From Bacteroidales bacterium (GTDB lineage: Bacteria; Bacteroidota; Bacteroidia; Bacteroidales; Bacteroidaceae), in the NCBI GenBank assembly GCA_004552195.1, contig SFPC01000035.1, positions 1 to 17,547 on the forward strand: DNA of 17,547 bases, in the 5' to 3' direction. Position 1 is the stretch's first letter, and the number at the start of each line of letters is the position of its first letter. A program made the position numbers and the translations under genes. The notes beneath the pieces are model-generated. The model searched no databases, was not told where the DNA came from, and worked only from the letters and a program-made list of their open reading frames with translations. Of the stretch, positions 1 through 9,700 are shown one piece after another.

Positions 1-18
1 ATTTGTCTGATGACGCTG

Positions 19-50
19 CAAAATTACAGCGGCAGATTGTTCTTTGCAAA
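19..50 (-). promoter_or_regulatory. Bacteroidales-type promoter facing left out of the window
   Basis: On the minus strand, TTTG (50-47) is followed after exactly 20 bases by TAATTTTG (26-19). This fits the Bacteroides sigma-factor consensus of a -33 TTTG and a -7 TAnnTTTG with a gap of about 19-21 bases. Transcription would start around positions 10-14 and leave the window to the left, so it would serve a gene not seen here rather than the fimbrial cluster. The match is complete, but the motif is short and AT-rich, so chance remains possible. Confidence 0.55.
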
Positions 51-126
51 TAGAGTGTCGTTGAGTTGCACAGTTTCTGCAAATTGATGGCCAAAAGGGC
101 AAAAATTTCCTCTTCGGATGGCTGTT

Positions 127-273
127 ACAAGTTCTGGAGTTGGTTTTGCTACTCCTGGAGTTGGTTTTACAAGTCCTGGAGTTAGTTTTACAACTCGGTG
201 ATTAGAAAAAACTAATCGGCGAGTAGGAAATACAAATCGGCGATTAAGAAAAACTACTCGGCGACTTGTGCGG
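127..273. repeat. Seven tandem 21-bp repeats, each with an 11-bp dyad
   Basis: Units start at 127, 148, 169, 190, 211, 232 and 253 with no gain or loss of a base. Each begins with a variant of ACAA/ACTA, then an 11-base dyad, then an AT-rich tail. Units 1-3 have a CTGGAGTT core and a TTTT tail. Units 4-7 have a CGGCGATT-like core, and units 4-6 of these have an A-rich tail. The dyad is perfect in unit 2 (ACTCCTGGAGT, 151-161) and unit 6 (AATCGGCGATT, 235-245) and near-perfect in units 3, 5 and 7, so both arms have changed together. The spacing equals two DNA turns. Function is unknown; a protein-binding array or a REP-like element are both possible. Confidence 0.85.
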
Positions 274-328
274 GCAATCTACCCAACCATGCCCATGGCA
301 TGGAATTGCCCCATCATGCGCGTGCGTG

Positions 329-582
329 TATACGCATTTGATTTCCTGAAAAAAGTATTCACCCCTTCACACATCGCGTGTTTTCTGCTGATTTTCATAG
401 GTTTCTGGTGTGAAGGTTTTGATTTCAAAGTGTTCACATGGGCAGCAAAGCATTCACACGGGCGGTGAACGCTTGTGAAGGGTGGAAAGAGTAAGCCTTC
501 ACACTTAAAATGCCTGAAAATCAGGAGAAAAGAGCCTACGTGTGAAGGGGTGAATGCTTTTTGGAGGAAATAAATGCGTATA
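329..582. repeat. MITE-like long imperfect inverted repeat with TTCACAC motifs
   Basis: The left arm 329-416 is an imperfect reverse complement of the right arm 496-582. The outer 42 bases (TATACGCATTT through ACCCCTTCACAC) match closely with one indel. The inner parts match less well but keep TTTTCT-CTGATTTTCA and GTGTGAAGG. The 79-base spacer repeats the theme: TTCACATGGGC at 433 and TTCACACGGGC at 453, then GTGAA-type motifs. A further ATTGCCCC (305-312) and GGGGCAAT (583-590) pair flanks the arms asymmetrically. No transposase and no clear target duplication is visible. It could be a non-autonomous mobile element, a large RNA hairpin or a bidirectional terminator-like structure. Confidence 0.75.
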
Positions 583-610
583 GGGGCAATGGAGCTGGCG
601 CGGCAGCTTG

Positions 611-763
611 ATAGGACTTTATGGATAGCAATAGGAAGCAATAGATGACTATAGATAACTATAGAAAGCTATAGCAAACTACAGAAGGTATAGCCAACGA
701 TAGAGAGCTATAGGAATCTATAAATTACTATAACGATCTATAGAAGCCTATAGCTCTCTATCG
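611..763. repeat. CTATAG-type array with 10-bp spacing
   Basis: ATAG or a one-base variant recurs at 611, (621), 631, 641, 651, 661, 671 and (681). After a single 9-bp step it recurs at 690, 700, 710, (720), (730), 740, 750 and (760). The core is often the palindrome CTATAG, with four variable bases between cores. About 15 successive positions hold the phase, so the array follows the DNA helical repeat and each core sits on nearly the same face. It ends about 20 bp before the stop codon of the giant gene. No known family is recognised. Confidence 0.8.
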
Positions 764-769
764 TTGGCT
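692..769 (-). repeat. Perfect 23-bp inverted repeat just past the giant gene
   Basis: Bases 692-714 are the exact reverse complement of 747-769, with a 32-base loop (715-746). The loop can pair further around TCTATA/TATAGA after two mismatches. On the minus strand the hairpin begins 13 bases after the TAA stop of the giant gene, which is where a 3' end hairpin would lie. The RNA after the hairpin reads UACCUUCUGUA rather than a U-run, so it is not a standard intrinsic terminator. It could protect the mRNA end or act as a Rho-independent site of non-standard type. Confidence 0.7.
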
Positions 770-782
770 GTCGAAGCCGGCC

Positions 783-3700
783 TTACTGCGCGATATTCAC
801 TTTCGTCGTGACAGCCTGCGTGGCGGTGCGTGCCTCTACAACATAGTTGCCCATCGGCAATTTGAGCGAGAGGGTGGGCGTGTAGGGCGTGAGGGTGTAC
901 ACCGTGCGGCCCTCGGCATCCACGATGTGGACGTAGGTCAGCGGATAGGCGGCGTTGGTGGTGATGTTCACCTTCTGTCCGTTCACGATGACCAGCGGCT
1001 TCACGTCCGTCAGTTCCTCCTCAGCCTCCGGCGTGGCCGAAGTGAGCAGGAAGTAGCGGTTGGCCACATTCGCCTGCATATCCACCGTGGCAGCCAGTTC
1101 GTTCATGCCCGGCAACGGTTTCGCATTCAGCGTCAGCGGTGTCACCACGCCCGTCAGGTCGTCGAGGAGCGAGAGCGACTCGCCGAAGGTTTCCAGTCCG
1201 CTGAACACCACCTGCACGGGTCCGTCCGTGCCGCCCGTGATGCCCACGGGTACACGTTGCATCGTGCGGCGCGTGTTCACCGTGAGAGCCTGGTGGTCGG
1301 CCAAGGAGTACACCGTCGGCACATCCTTCAGGTTGTCGTCCAGCAGCGTCAGCATATCCTCCGCTGCGGCGTAGTCGTTCGATGCTTCCGCCAGTTTCAC
1401 GATTACCGCCTCGCTGCTGCCCGCTTCCGTTTCGGTGCGCATACGCAGGGTGGGGCAGGAGGCCGCCGTGCTGCGGCGAGCCGGGGCGCGGAGTACGGCG
1501 TAGCCACGTGCCGAAGCCATCATCGCAGCCGTGAATTTCAGTTCCAGTGTGCCTGAAGTGCCTTTGGCCTTCACGAAGAAGCCCTGTCCCGGTGCCAGCA
1601 CATCCGGAGTGCCCGAAGTGTTGATGGTAATCCAGCCTGCATCCGTCTTCATGGCTGAGGCTTGTCCGTCGGCTGTCAGCAGCCAGTACTTTTGTTCGAT
1701 GAGGGAGCTGTTGCCGTTGAAGAACTCCGTCATGTCCAGTCCGCAGGGGAAAGGATTGCCCACCAGGAAATACTGGTTGCCCGTCACACTGTTCGTGATG
1801 GTCTGCTTGAATTCAGGGGCCGAGCTGAGTTTGTCCGTCAGCAGCTTGTAAGTGTTGTTGCGTTCACCGATACCTTGTTCGTTGCCACCGCTGCCCGGAG
1901 TCTCCTTATAGTATTTATAGGAAGTGTCCTCCTTGGGCAGGCGGAACAGCAAGTTCGTGTACGGCGTGCCGCTCTTGCTTGCCGCGAGAGTCTTGAGCGA
2001 GAAACCGCCGTTGCCGTAGGTTTCCTGCACATCGTTGTACACCGAGCTCCACATCGCCTTCACCGCCACATTCTGGCTGTTGGCTGTGGATGCTTCGTTG
2101 GACAGGTTAGACAGGTAGTACAGCTTGGCCGTTCCCTTGTCCCATCCGCGTTGGTACACGGCGGGTGAGAAGCGGTTGTAGTCCGTGGTGTTGAACGTGA
2201 TGCCCTCGAAGTACGGCGTGAGCTGTCGTCCGCCCTGGGTAGGAGCAAACCAGTCGCCGGCATACATTTGCTGCATGGGCGAGCCCAGCGTGTACCAGCG
2301 TCCTGCCGCCAGTTCATATTCCATCCAAGCCTTGTTGTACTTCAGGTGTTGCGCGTTGATCAGCTCGCCGCCCGATTGCAGCACCACGTCCTCGCAGGTA
2401 TTGAGGTAGAATGCTTCGCACTTCAGGCAATTATCCACAGGCGTGGCCTTCATCACCATGTCGTACTGGATGTCCTTCGTGGCCGTCGCATCGTTCAGTG
2501 CTCCGCTCAGCTGCGGCTGGAAGTCAGCCGGGGCAATCACCACGTGGCATCCCTCGATAGGCACGAAACCATTGTCCGTTTGCAGCAGCTGCGGGTCGGC
2601 GGCCACGGCGTTGTTTGCGGGGTACGTATCGCCGGCAGTCTTGTACAGCTCGTCCTTGTCGGCCCGTTTCCAGTTGCCGTCGTTGTTCCAATCCGCGTTG
2701 TCGGCGTAAGCCTTCCACATCAGGAATTGCGGCACTATCTTCAGGTCGAAGCATACCGCGCCGTTACAGATAGGTTTGCCCGATTCAGCCGGTTCGGCAG
2801 GATCCTCCTTGTATTCAAAGCGCAGCTGGTACGTATATCCCTCACGTGGCGTGAAGTCCTTCAGGAAATAGAAGTCGGCATAAGGTTGGTAAGAGTCCGG
2901 TTGGTCCACCAGGGCTTCTAAGTTGACCACGCGTCCCACCTCGCGCATCAGCATATCGCCCTCCGCGTTGGTGGTGTACACCTGGCAAGCAGGGTCGTTC
3001 GTTCCGGCAATGTACACCGGCGTGTAGGCAGGGTCACCGGGAGTGGTAGCCTCCAGCTTGAAGGGAATTAGCTTGGTGACCGATGAGCCTGCCTTCTTGA
3101 TGCCGTGCAAGGGAAGGCGGAACAAGGTGGTCGGCTGCGTGCCCGCTGTCAGTTCGGTGGCCTGCTCCGTGCGGTCCAAGGCGGTGCGTACCGGCGCGTT
3201 GAAGTTGTCGTTCGGATAGGTCGTGTTAGCCAATCCGCTGAGCATACGCGGAGCATTGCCGCTGATGCTCATCACGATGTGCTGCGGGTCGAAGCAGTAA
3301 ATGATGTCCTCGTTGGTGAACTCGATGGGCACCACCGTAACGATGCGGCTCTTCTCCCCTTCGGTGTACGAGGAAGGAATCTGCACGTTGAGCGAGATGC
3401 GGTAGAGGAAGAGGCGTGGCACGCCGTCGCTTTCGGGCGTGAGTGCCGCCTTGAGGCCGTCGAGCATCTGCTGCGTCAGTTCCACGGGTTGGTCAGCGTC
3501 GTGGCGCGGGGTGAGTCCCTCGATGCTGATGGCGTTGGGGTAGTAGTGGCGCATATTGATGAGTGCCTCGCTCAGGCTGACTTGCTTATCGTTCGCGGGT
3601 TCGGGTTTTGCGTTTTTCGACAGCGTGCCGTCGGCGTTGATATACATGTTCTCGAACGCGCCGCCCTTGAAGTCGAGCCACCAGTCGTAGTAAGTCTGAA

Positions 3701-6700
3701 CGGTGGTCAGGTCGCCGGTTGTTTTATCCGTACCATTGATTTGTACCGTGAGGTTCACGTTCTGTCCGGCGCACACTTCCAGTTCATTGCCGCCGTCGGC
3801 CGCGTGTTCCGTGTCGCCCAGGATTTGCACTGCCGAGGTCGTGGTGAAGCTGTTCTTGATGCAGCAGTTGGAGCTGATTTGGAACTGTTCGGCCGAGTTG
3901 GCTGCCGTGATGGGGTCATCGCCGTAGCGCGGCACGAACACGATGTAGTAATCATGGCGTGGGAGGAGCCTGTCGCTGTTCACCTTATCGGAGATGACGA
4001 TGTAGCGGTTGCCGCCGGCATCCTCTTCTCGCTGTACGATGGCCTTGTTGGTGGCGAGGGCTTTGGCATAGTTGAAGGTTTCTATCTTGTCGTAGTACGT
4101 GGGCACTTCCACCCATCTGAACGCCTTGTCCTCCTCTTTGCTGCTGTTCGGGTCGCCCACGAGGGTGGCGTTGAACAGCTGCTGCCATTCGCTTGACGAG
4201 ATGCCTTCACCGCCGGAGCGCACCAAGGTGAGCGAATCCACCTTATGGTCGAACAGTTTTTTGTCGAGCAGGCAGAACCACAGTCTGGGATTGCCCGAAG
4301 CCGGCTTCTTGTTTTCTTCCAGACCGAGCGACAACAACAGGTCGTCGAAACTCGTGGTCATTTTGGTCAGCGTCACTTCCTTGCCGCAGACGGGCGATGT
4401 CTTTTCCACCGTCACCGTGGGCTTGCTGACGAATACCTCCACGTCGTCAATCAGGATGTCGCCGCCAGCAGTCGAGGTACAGGCGTTCTCAATGTCGAGC
4501 GTGTAGTGGTCGAAGGATTGCGTGGCATTGTTCACAAACGAGAAGAACACCTGTTGCCATACACCCACGTTCGATGCGTCGTCGTAGATCTTGGCCGTGT
4601 GGTCCAGTACGGCTGGATCGCCGTTGGCATCCGTATAGCGTGACTTGGAGGCAATGGGTCCGGGGCAGTAGGTGTGCAGCAGCACGGGTTGGTCGGTGGC
4701 TGCATTGTCAGAGGTGTGGCCTACCACCTTGAACTGCACAGTGGCGGGCACCGAATTATTGGCCCATCCGTTGGGCGAGGACATCCAAGCGGAAGCATAG
4801 ATGCGCGAGCCGCTGCAAAGGTTGGAGTTAAAATGCAGGGAGGCAATCTGGCCGGGAAGATCGGAAGCATCAAGGTAGAGGAAGGCGTGGCTGTCGATAT
4901 TGTTGAGCGCAGAAAGGTCAATGCCCCAAGCCTGCCGCTGCGCCTCGGTGTACTCGTTGTACAACAGCTTGTACACGTGCGATACCGGCTTGAAGTTACC
5001 GTAACCCCATGCAACTTGTAAGCGTCGGGTGATGGCGTACGACCCGAAGCTGTTTTCGGTGAGGTTACCTATGGAAGGATAGGTGTTTCCGCTCACGGGA
5101 TAGAAGTTGTAGCCGCTGTTCTCGTAGAGCATGGGATAACGGTAGGTGTTGGCCAGTTCCTGATTGGCAGAGAAGCCAGATGATGTCTTTCCTACAGGAG
5201 GCGTGCGGAAGGTGCGGAAATCATTGGCGTTGTAGTCAATAGATGCCACGGCTTCACCCGTCAGTTTGCGCAGGTATTCAGGGGCTCGTCCCGTTTTGAA
5301 TTTGCCATCGGCGGTGCGTCCTATCACTTCAGTGTAGGGCAGCGGTTCGCAGTTGTCTTCAAAGCGCAGGGTAATCTTGGCCAGTTGGTAGAGTGTGCCG
5401 CCGGTGCTACCGGCTGTGCCGCCGTCGCGGGCGTAGCACAGGATGGTGGCACTGCTTCCGTCGGGTACTGCGCCATAGCCTAAGCTGGTACTGCTTTCGC
5501 CGGGATAGTAGAAGCGGACAAAGCGGAGTTTGCTCAGGTCGGCTGTGGGCGTTGTTGCGCCCTCAACGGGCCAGTCTGTCACCTGAAAACCGCTGATGCC
5601 AGCCGCATTATCCTCGCATTTGAAGTAGATGTTGTTATAGGAGGTGATGTTCTGCAGGTTCTCTTCGGAAGGGGTGCCATTCAGATAGAACCAGTAGTTC
5701 TGAAGTTCGTTGCCTAAGGGAACGGTGCTGACGCTGAAGCCGCGCTTTTTGCTGGGGTAGGTGATTACATACTCCTCTAACCACTTGTCTGAACCTTCGG
5801 TGCAGGCCGTGAGTTGCTTGGCCATTTGGTGGGCGTTGCGTACATCGTAGACATAACGCTCGCTCAGCGTAGGTTCAATGAGGTCTTGATGTTCGGGCAC
5901 GTTCACCTCCGTACAGATGATATCGTTGTACTTCTCGTTGCCGTTGTCACCAAAGTAGTCGATGAAGTCGGTGTATTGTGACACGTCGACCGCCAGGATG
6001 TAGTTGTAATCCTCAGGGGCATCCTTGGGCATATTGAAACTGATGGTGCCGGTTTTGGCATATCCGGTCGTTTCGTTGTTCAACAGCAGCTGCGATCCCA
6101 TGACCGTACCGTTGGCATAGTCGCGTCGGCCCGGTTCGGTGAGGTTGATACGGTCGGGGTCAACACGTCCGCCCGTTTGGTAGTTGTAATACCGTTGGTA
6201 CGCTTTTACTTTTGATTCGCCATTGATATTGCTACGCATATAAGTAGGCGTGTCGAAGGCGCGGGTGGTGCCCTGCTTCATGTAGCGGATAACCTTATAT
6301 TCGTTGGTCTTTTGCTGCTTGATGGAGGGCTGGTAGGGATTGTTCTCAAAGCCGTAGGTGCCGAGTGGGTCTTCTTTGATGAAGCCGGCAAAGGTTTCCA
6401 CTTTGTCGTCGTTCAGCTCCTTGATGAACCAGGAGCGTTTGGGGCGGATGTAATATTGGGTATAATCCTCTGCCTTGGTTTCCACCACTTGCTCCACAAT
6501 GGTCTGGCCGGCGTCAGGTGCTATGCCGTTGGTGGTCAGCGTGAGGTGGTACAGCGTGCCCTGCTTCGTGATGGTCATGTATTGGTTGAGGCGGCTTTCG
6601 CTCACCCCTTCGCCGCTGATGAGCAGGAAGTGGCCGTAAGGCGTGCCGGTGGCTGTGCGGCCTTTCAGCTTCATGTTGAACACGGCAGCCTTTGTCGAGT

Positions 6701-9700
6701 CGGCTGTAACGCCGAAGGTAACGGAGGTTTCGTCCCAGCAGATGTAGTTGTCGTTGCGGTTCATCAGCCGCACCTCGTCCTTGTCGCCCACAAACATCCA
6801 CTGCATACTGTGGACCGCCTGCTTTAGTTCGGCATAGGCATCGGAGGTCTTCTCCACGCCGTCGCTCATGTAGAGGTTGCCATTCACTGCGGCAACTTCA
6901 GAGTCGATGTATTGGTTGAAGTTGATGTAGTAGTAGGTTTCGGAAGTAGTGTCGGAGAATTTGGGCGTGGTGGTGGTGCCAAAGCTCAGGGCATAGTAAG
7001 TAGACTCTTCCTGATTGGCCGGCCATGCGGCGGTGGTGAACTGGCCCGCGCTGTCGTACTTCAGATAGCGGGTGGGGGAGGTGCCATTGACCTCGACAAT
7101 CCAGTCGATGGTGGTCTTGTCGATGGCAAAGTAGTTGAAGTGCAGTGCCAGGCTGGCGGCCTCTTCCTTATTGTCGGTCAAAGTCACATTGCCATCATCG
7201 TCCACTTTCAGATAGGTGTCCGTGCCGCTTTTGAGGATGAAGTCATCGGCACTTCCCATCACCTTCCACACCGTTTTGCGGGCATCGGGGGTAGTGTCCG
7301 AAGCCGTGACGTTGCTTCCTTTGGCCGCTTCGCCGTCATAGGATGCTTCCATGCGGGGCGAACCGGTCAGCTGGTCCAGGTGGATGAACTGCCAGGCTCC
7401 CGTGGTTTCGGTGCTGAAGTCGGGATAGAGGTTCAGCTCTTCAAAGTACACGTAGTTGCCAGCATCATTGCGGTCGGCCAGCGTGAAGGAGTAGGTAGTT
7501 GTCCCTTCACTTGTAGTACTGAGCAGCTTCAGCATCTTGCTTTCGTGGTCGGGCAGTTCCAGTTGCAGTTGCCAGCAGTCGCGTCGGACATCATTTTCTA
7601 CCAGACGGAACTTGGTGGCATCGGCGGGAATGTCGCCCACCGTGGCCGTGGCGACGGTCGTGAAGCTGGACGAAGTCGCATCGTACTTCAGGAAATGGCC
7701 TTTGCCGTTGCTCAGGAAGACATCGCCACTGTAGGTGTCATCGTCGTTCTGGCAGCGGTACAGTGCCCAGGCGTTGCTCATGTCCTGTATATTGTCGTTG
7801 TGCGGAATGGGCGTGGCATCGCCTACGTTCGGACTGGAAATGATGTAGCCGTTGGAGCGGAAACGGATGTGGTAGAGGGTAAAGCCTGAAAGGGAGTTGG
7901 AGGTTTTGGGCAAATCCGTACACCAAATGTGGGGGCTGCTGAGCCACAACACGGAATAGCGTGTGTTTGGCACGCCCCAATACAGATGGTGGTCGTTGTA
8001 GTCGGCGCACAATGCTTGGTTTTCATCAGCCGGATTGAGCAGTTGGTTGCGCACGCTGCCGTTGTTCTCGTAGGTGTTTGTGCCAAGTTTGAATACAAAG
8101 GCTTTGGAGGCATCGGTACTGGTTTTGAAACCTTCGGAATCGTTGTAGGTAAGGTAGTTCCCCAGCTGGCTCTTCAGGATTACGCCGCTGCCGTCCTCCT
8201 TGGGTAGCACGGTCCACAGGTAGCCGTTGGCTACATCGGTGGTGTAGTCGGGTTTCTTGCCGGTGGGAATGGAATCGTTGCCTTTGTCGTAAGCGCCAAT
8301 CTGTCCTAATGCAGAGAAATGCAGGTAGGCAATGGGATAGGTCTTTTCGGGCAGCACTTCCATTTTCGTAAACAATACTTTGTTCACAACGTCATTGGCA
8401 GCATAATTTTCCAGATATGTGGCATTGGCACCGCCTGACGGATTAAGGTATTGATAGCTTGTTTCATCTGTGTTGCGCAATTGCCAGTAGGAACGGTTTT
8501 CTCCTTCGTTATATTCCACTATGCGCAATGCGGCAGCTTCCGACTTGTTGGTGGTGGAATAGTATCTGCCGTTCTTGTCGCACAGGTACATGCCGTTCAT
8601 GGTCATGAAGTAGTAGCGTCCGTTGCCCGACCCGTCATCTACCAATTTCCAGGTGTTGCTGCTGTTGGGAGTGAAGTCAGTGGAGAATTGTGTGGGAGCG
8701 TCGATACCTTTCATTTCGAGCACCTTGTTCAGATAGACCCATTGGAAGCTGTACCAATGCTCTTCCGTGGCATTGGAGATGAGCGGGAAGTTGTCAGGGC
8801 CGGTGACAGTGGTGCTTCGGTGGATGACGGAGAAGCGCGTGTTGCTCGTGCCCATTGACAGATTGGTTCCGTCAAAGCACAATGCCGAGCCGTCGGTCCG
8901 CACGATATTGTAGCGGGGAGACACGCTGCCGTTGTAGTCATTGGCGGAAAAGCTGATCGTCGTGGCGTTGGCTTCCGTGTCGCTGATGGGGGTGGCACCG
9001 CTGAGGTTGAGGTAGTTGCCGTTTTTACTCATGCAGACGATGACACCGTCGGTCACGCCGCTGCCCATCAGGTGGTGCATACGCCAGAGGTAGCGGTTGT
9101 CGGTAGGTGTTTCTTCGCTCACTTTGGTAACGGCCAAAGGCTGCCCGGCACCCGTGTCGGTGAGCAGTTGCTTGCCGAATGCGGAGAATTGCAGATAGAA
9201 ATATGCATTTTCCGCGGTGCTGCCGACTGTGGGTACTTCTACGTCGTTGATTTCAAACAACACTTTGCTGTGGGTGTCGTCGGCCGTCCAGTGGCGGATG
9301 GTAAAGGCGTTGTCACCAGGTTGGTTGGGGTTCAGGTATAAGAAGTAGTCGGCGTTGGGGTCTCGCAGCTGCCAGTAGCCGCCTGTGGAATATTCTTCAA
9401 TATAGAAGGGTGAGGCTAATGCGGCGTTGTCCGTCAGGTAATAGCGTCCGCCCATGTCGCAGTTAACGGTTGTGCCCGGATTTTTCAAACGATTGTACAG
9501 ATAGTAACCGTTCTTGTTTTTCAACTTGAACTGTCCGTTGCTCTCCTCCACGATTTGCCACACGTTAGTGGTGTTGGCGGCGGTTGCGGTATAGTCTTGT
9601 TTTAGTTCCTTGCTGTCAATGCCATCGCCGCCCAACTTCTTGATGGGGGTGAGGCTGGGGAACTGGACGGTGTAATAATGACCGGGCAGGGGCGCTGTGT

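Larger units (their letters stand above)
1..782. other. Gene-free repeat-rich region downstream of the fimbrial cluster
   Basis: No credible gene was found here. Two overlapping small open frames on opposite strands both fall in the inverted repeat at 329-582, and their translations resemble each other because of that repeat. The stretch contains an outward promoter (19-50), a 21-bp-period array (127-273), the long inverted repeat, a 10-bp-period array (611-763) and a perfect hairpin (692-769). Each is listed separately. It separates the end of the giant gene from whatever lies to the left of the window, which the promoter suggests is transcribed leftward. Confidence 0.7.

Noticed and set aside
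127..273. CRISPR array
   Set aside because: The units are contiguous 21-mers without unique spacers, each repeat is degenerate, and no cas genes are nearby.
268..641. Small open frames on both strands (268-468 plus, 279-641 minus)
   Set aside because: Both lie across the long inverted repeat and their peptides resemble each other because the arms are complementary. There is no signal peptide, no domain and no supporting context.
3105..4196. Plus-strand open frame of 363 codons
   Set aside because: It is antisense to the giant gene throughout. Its Val/Arg/His/Gly-rich translation is what the reverse complement of a GC-rich coding frame gives, and it has no recognisable domain.
6912..7889. 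Plus-strand open frame of 325 codons
   Set aside because: It also lies fully within the giant gene on the opposite strand, with a biased composition and no leader or domain signal.
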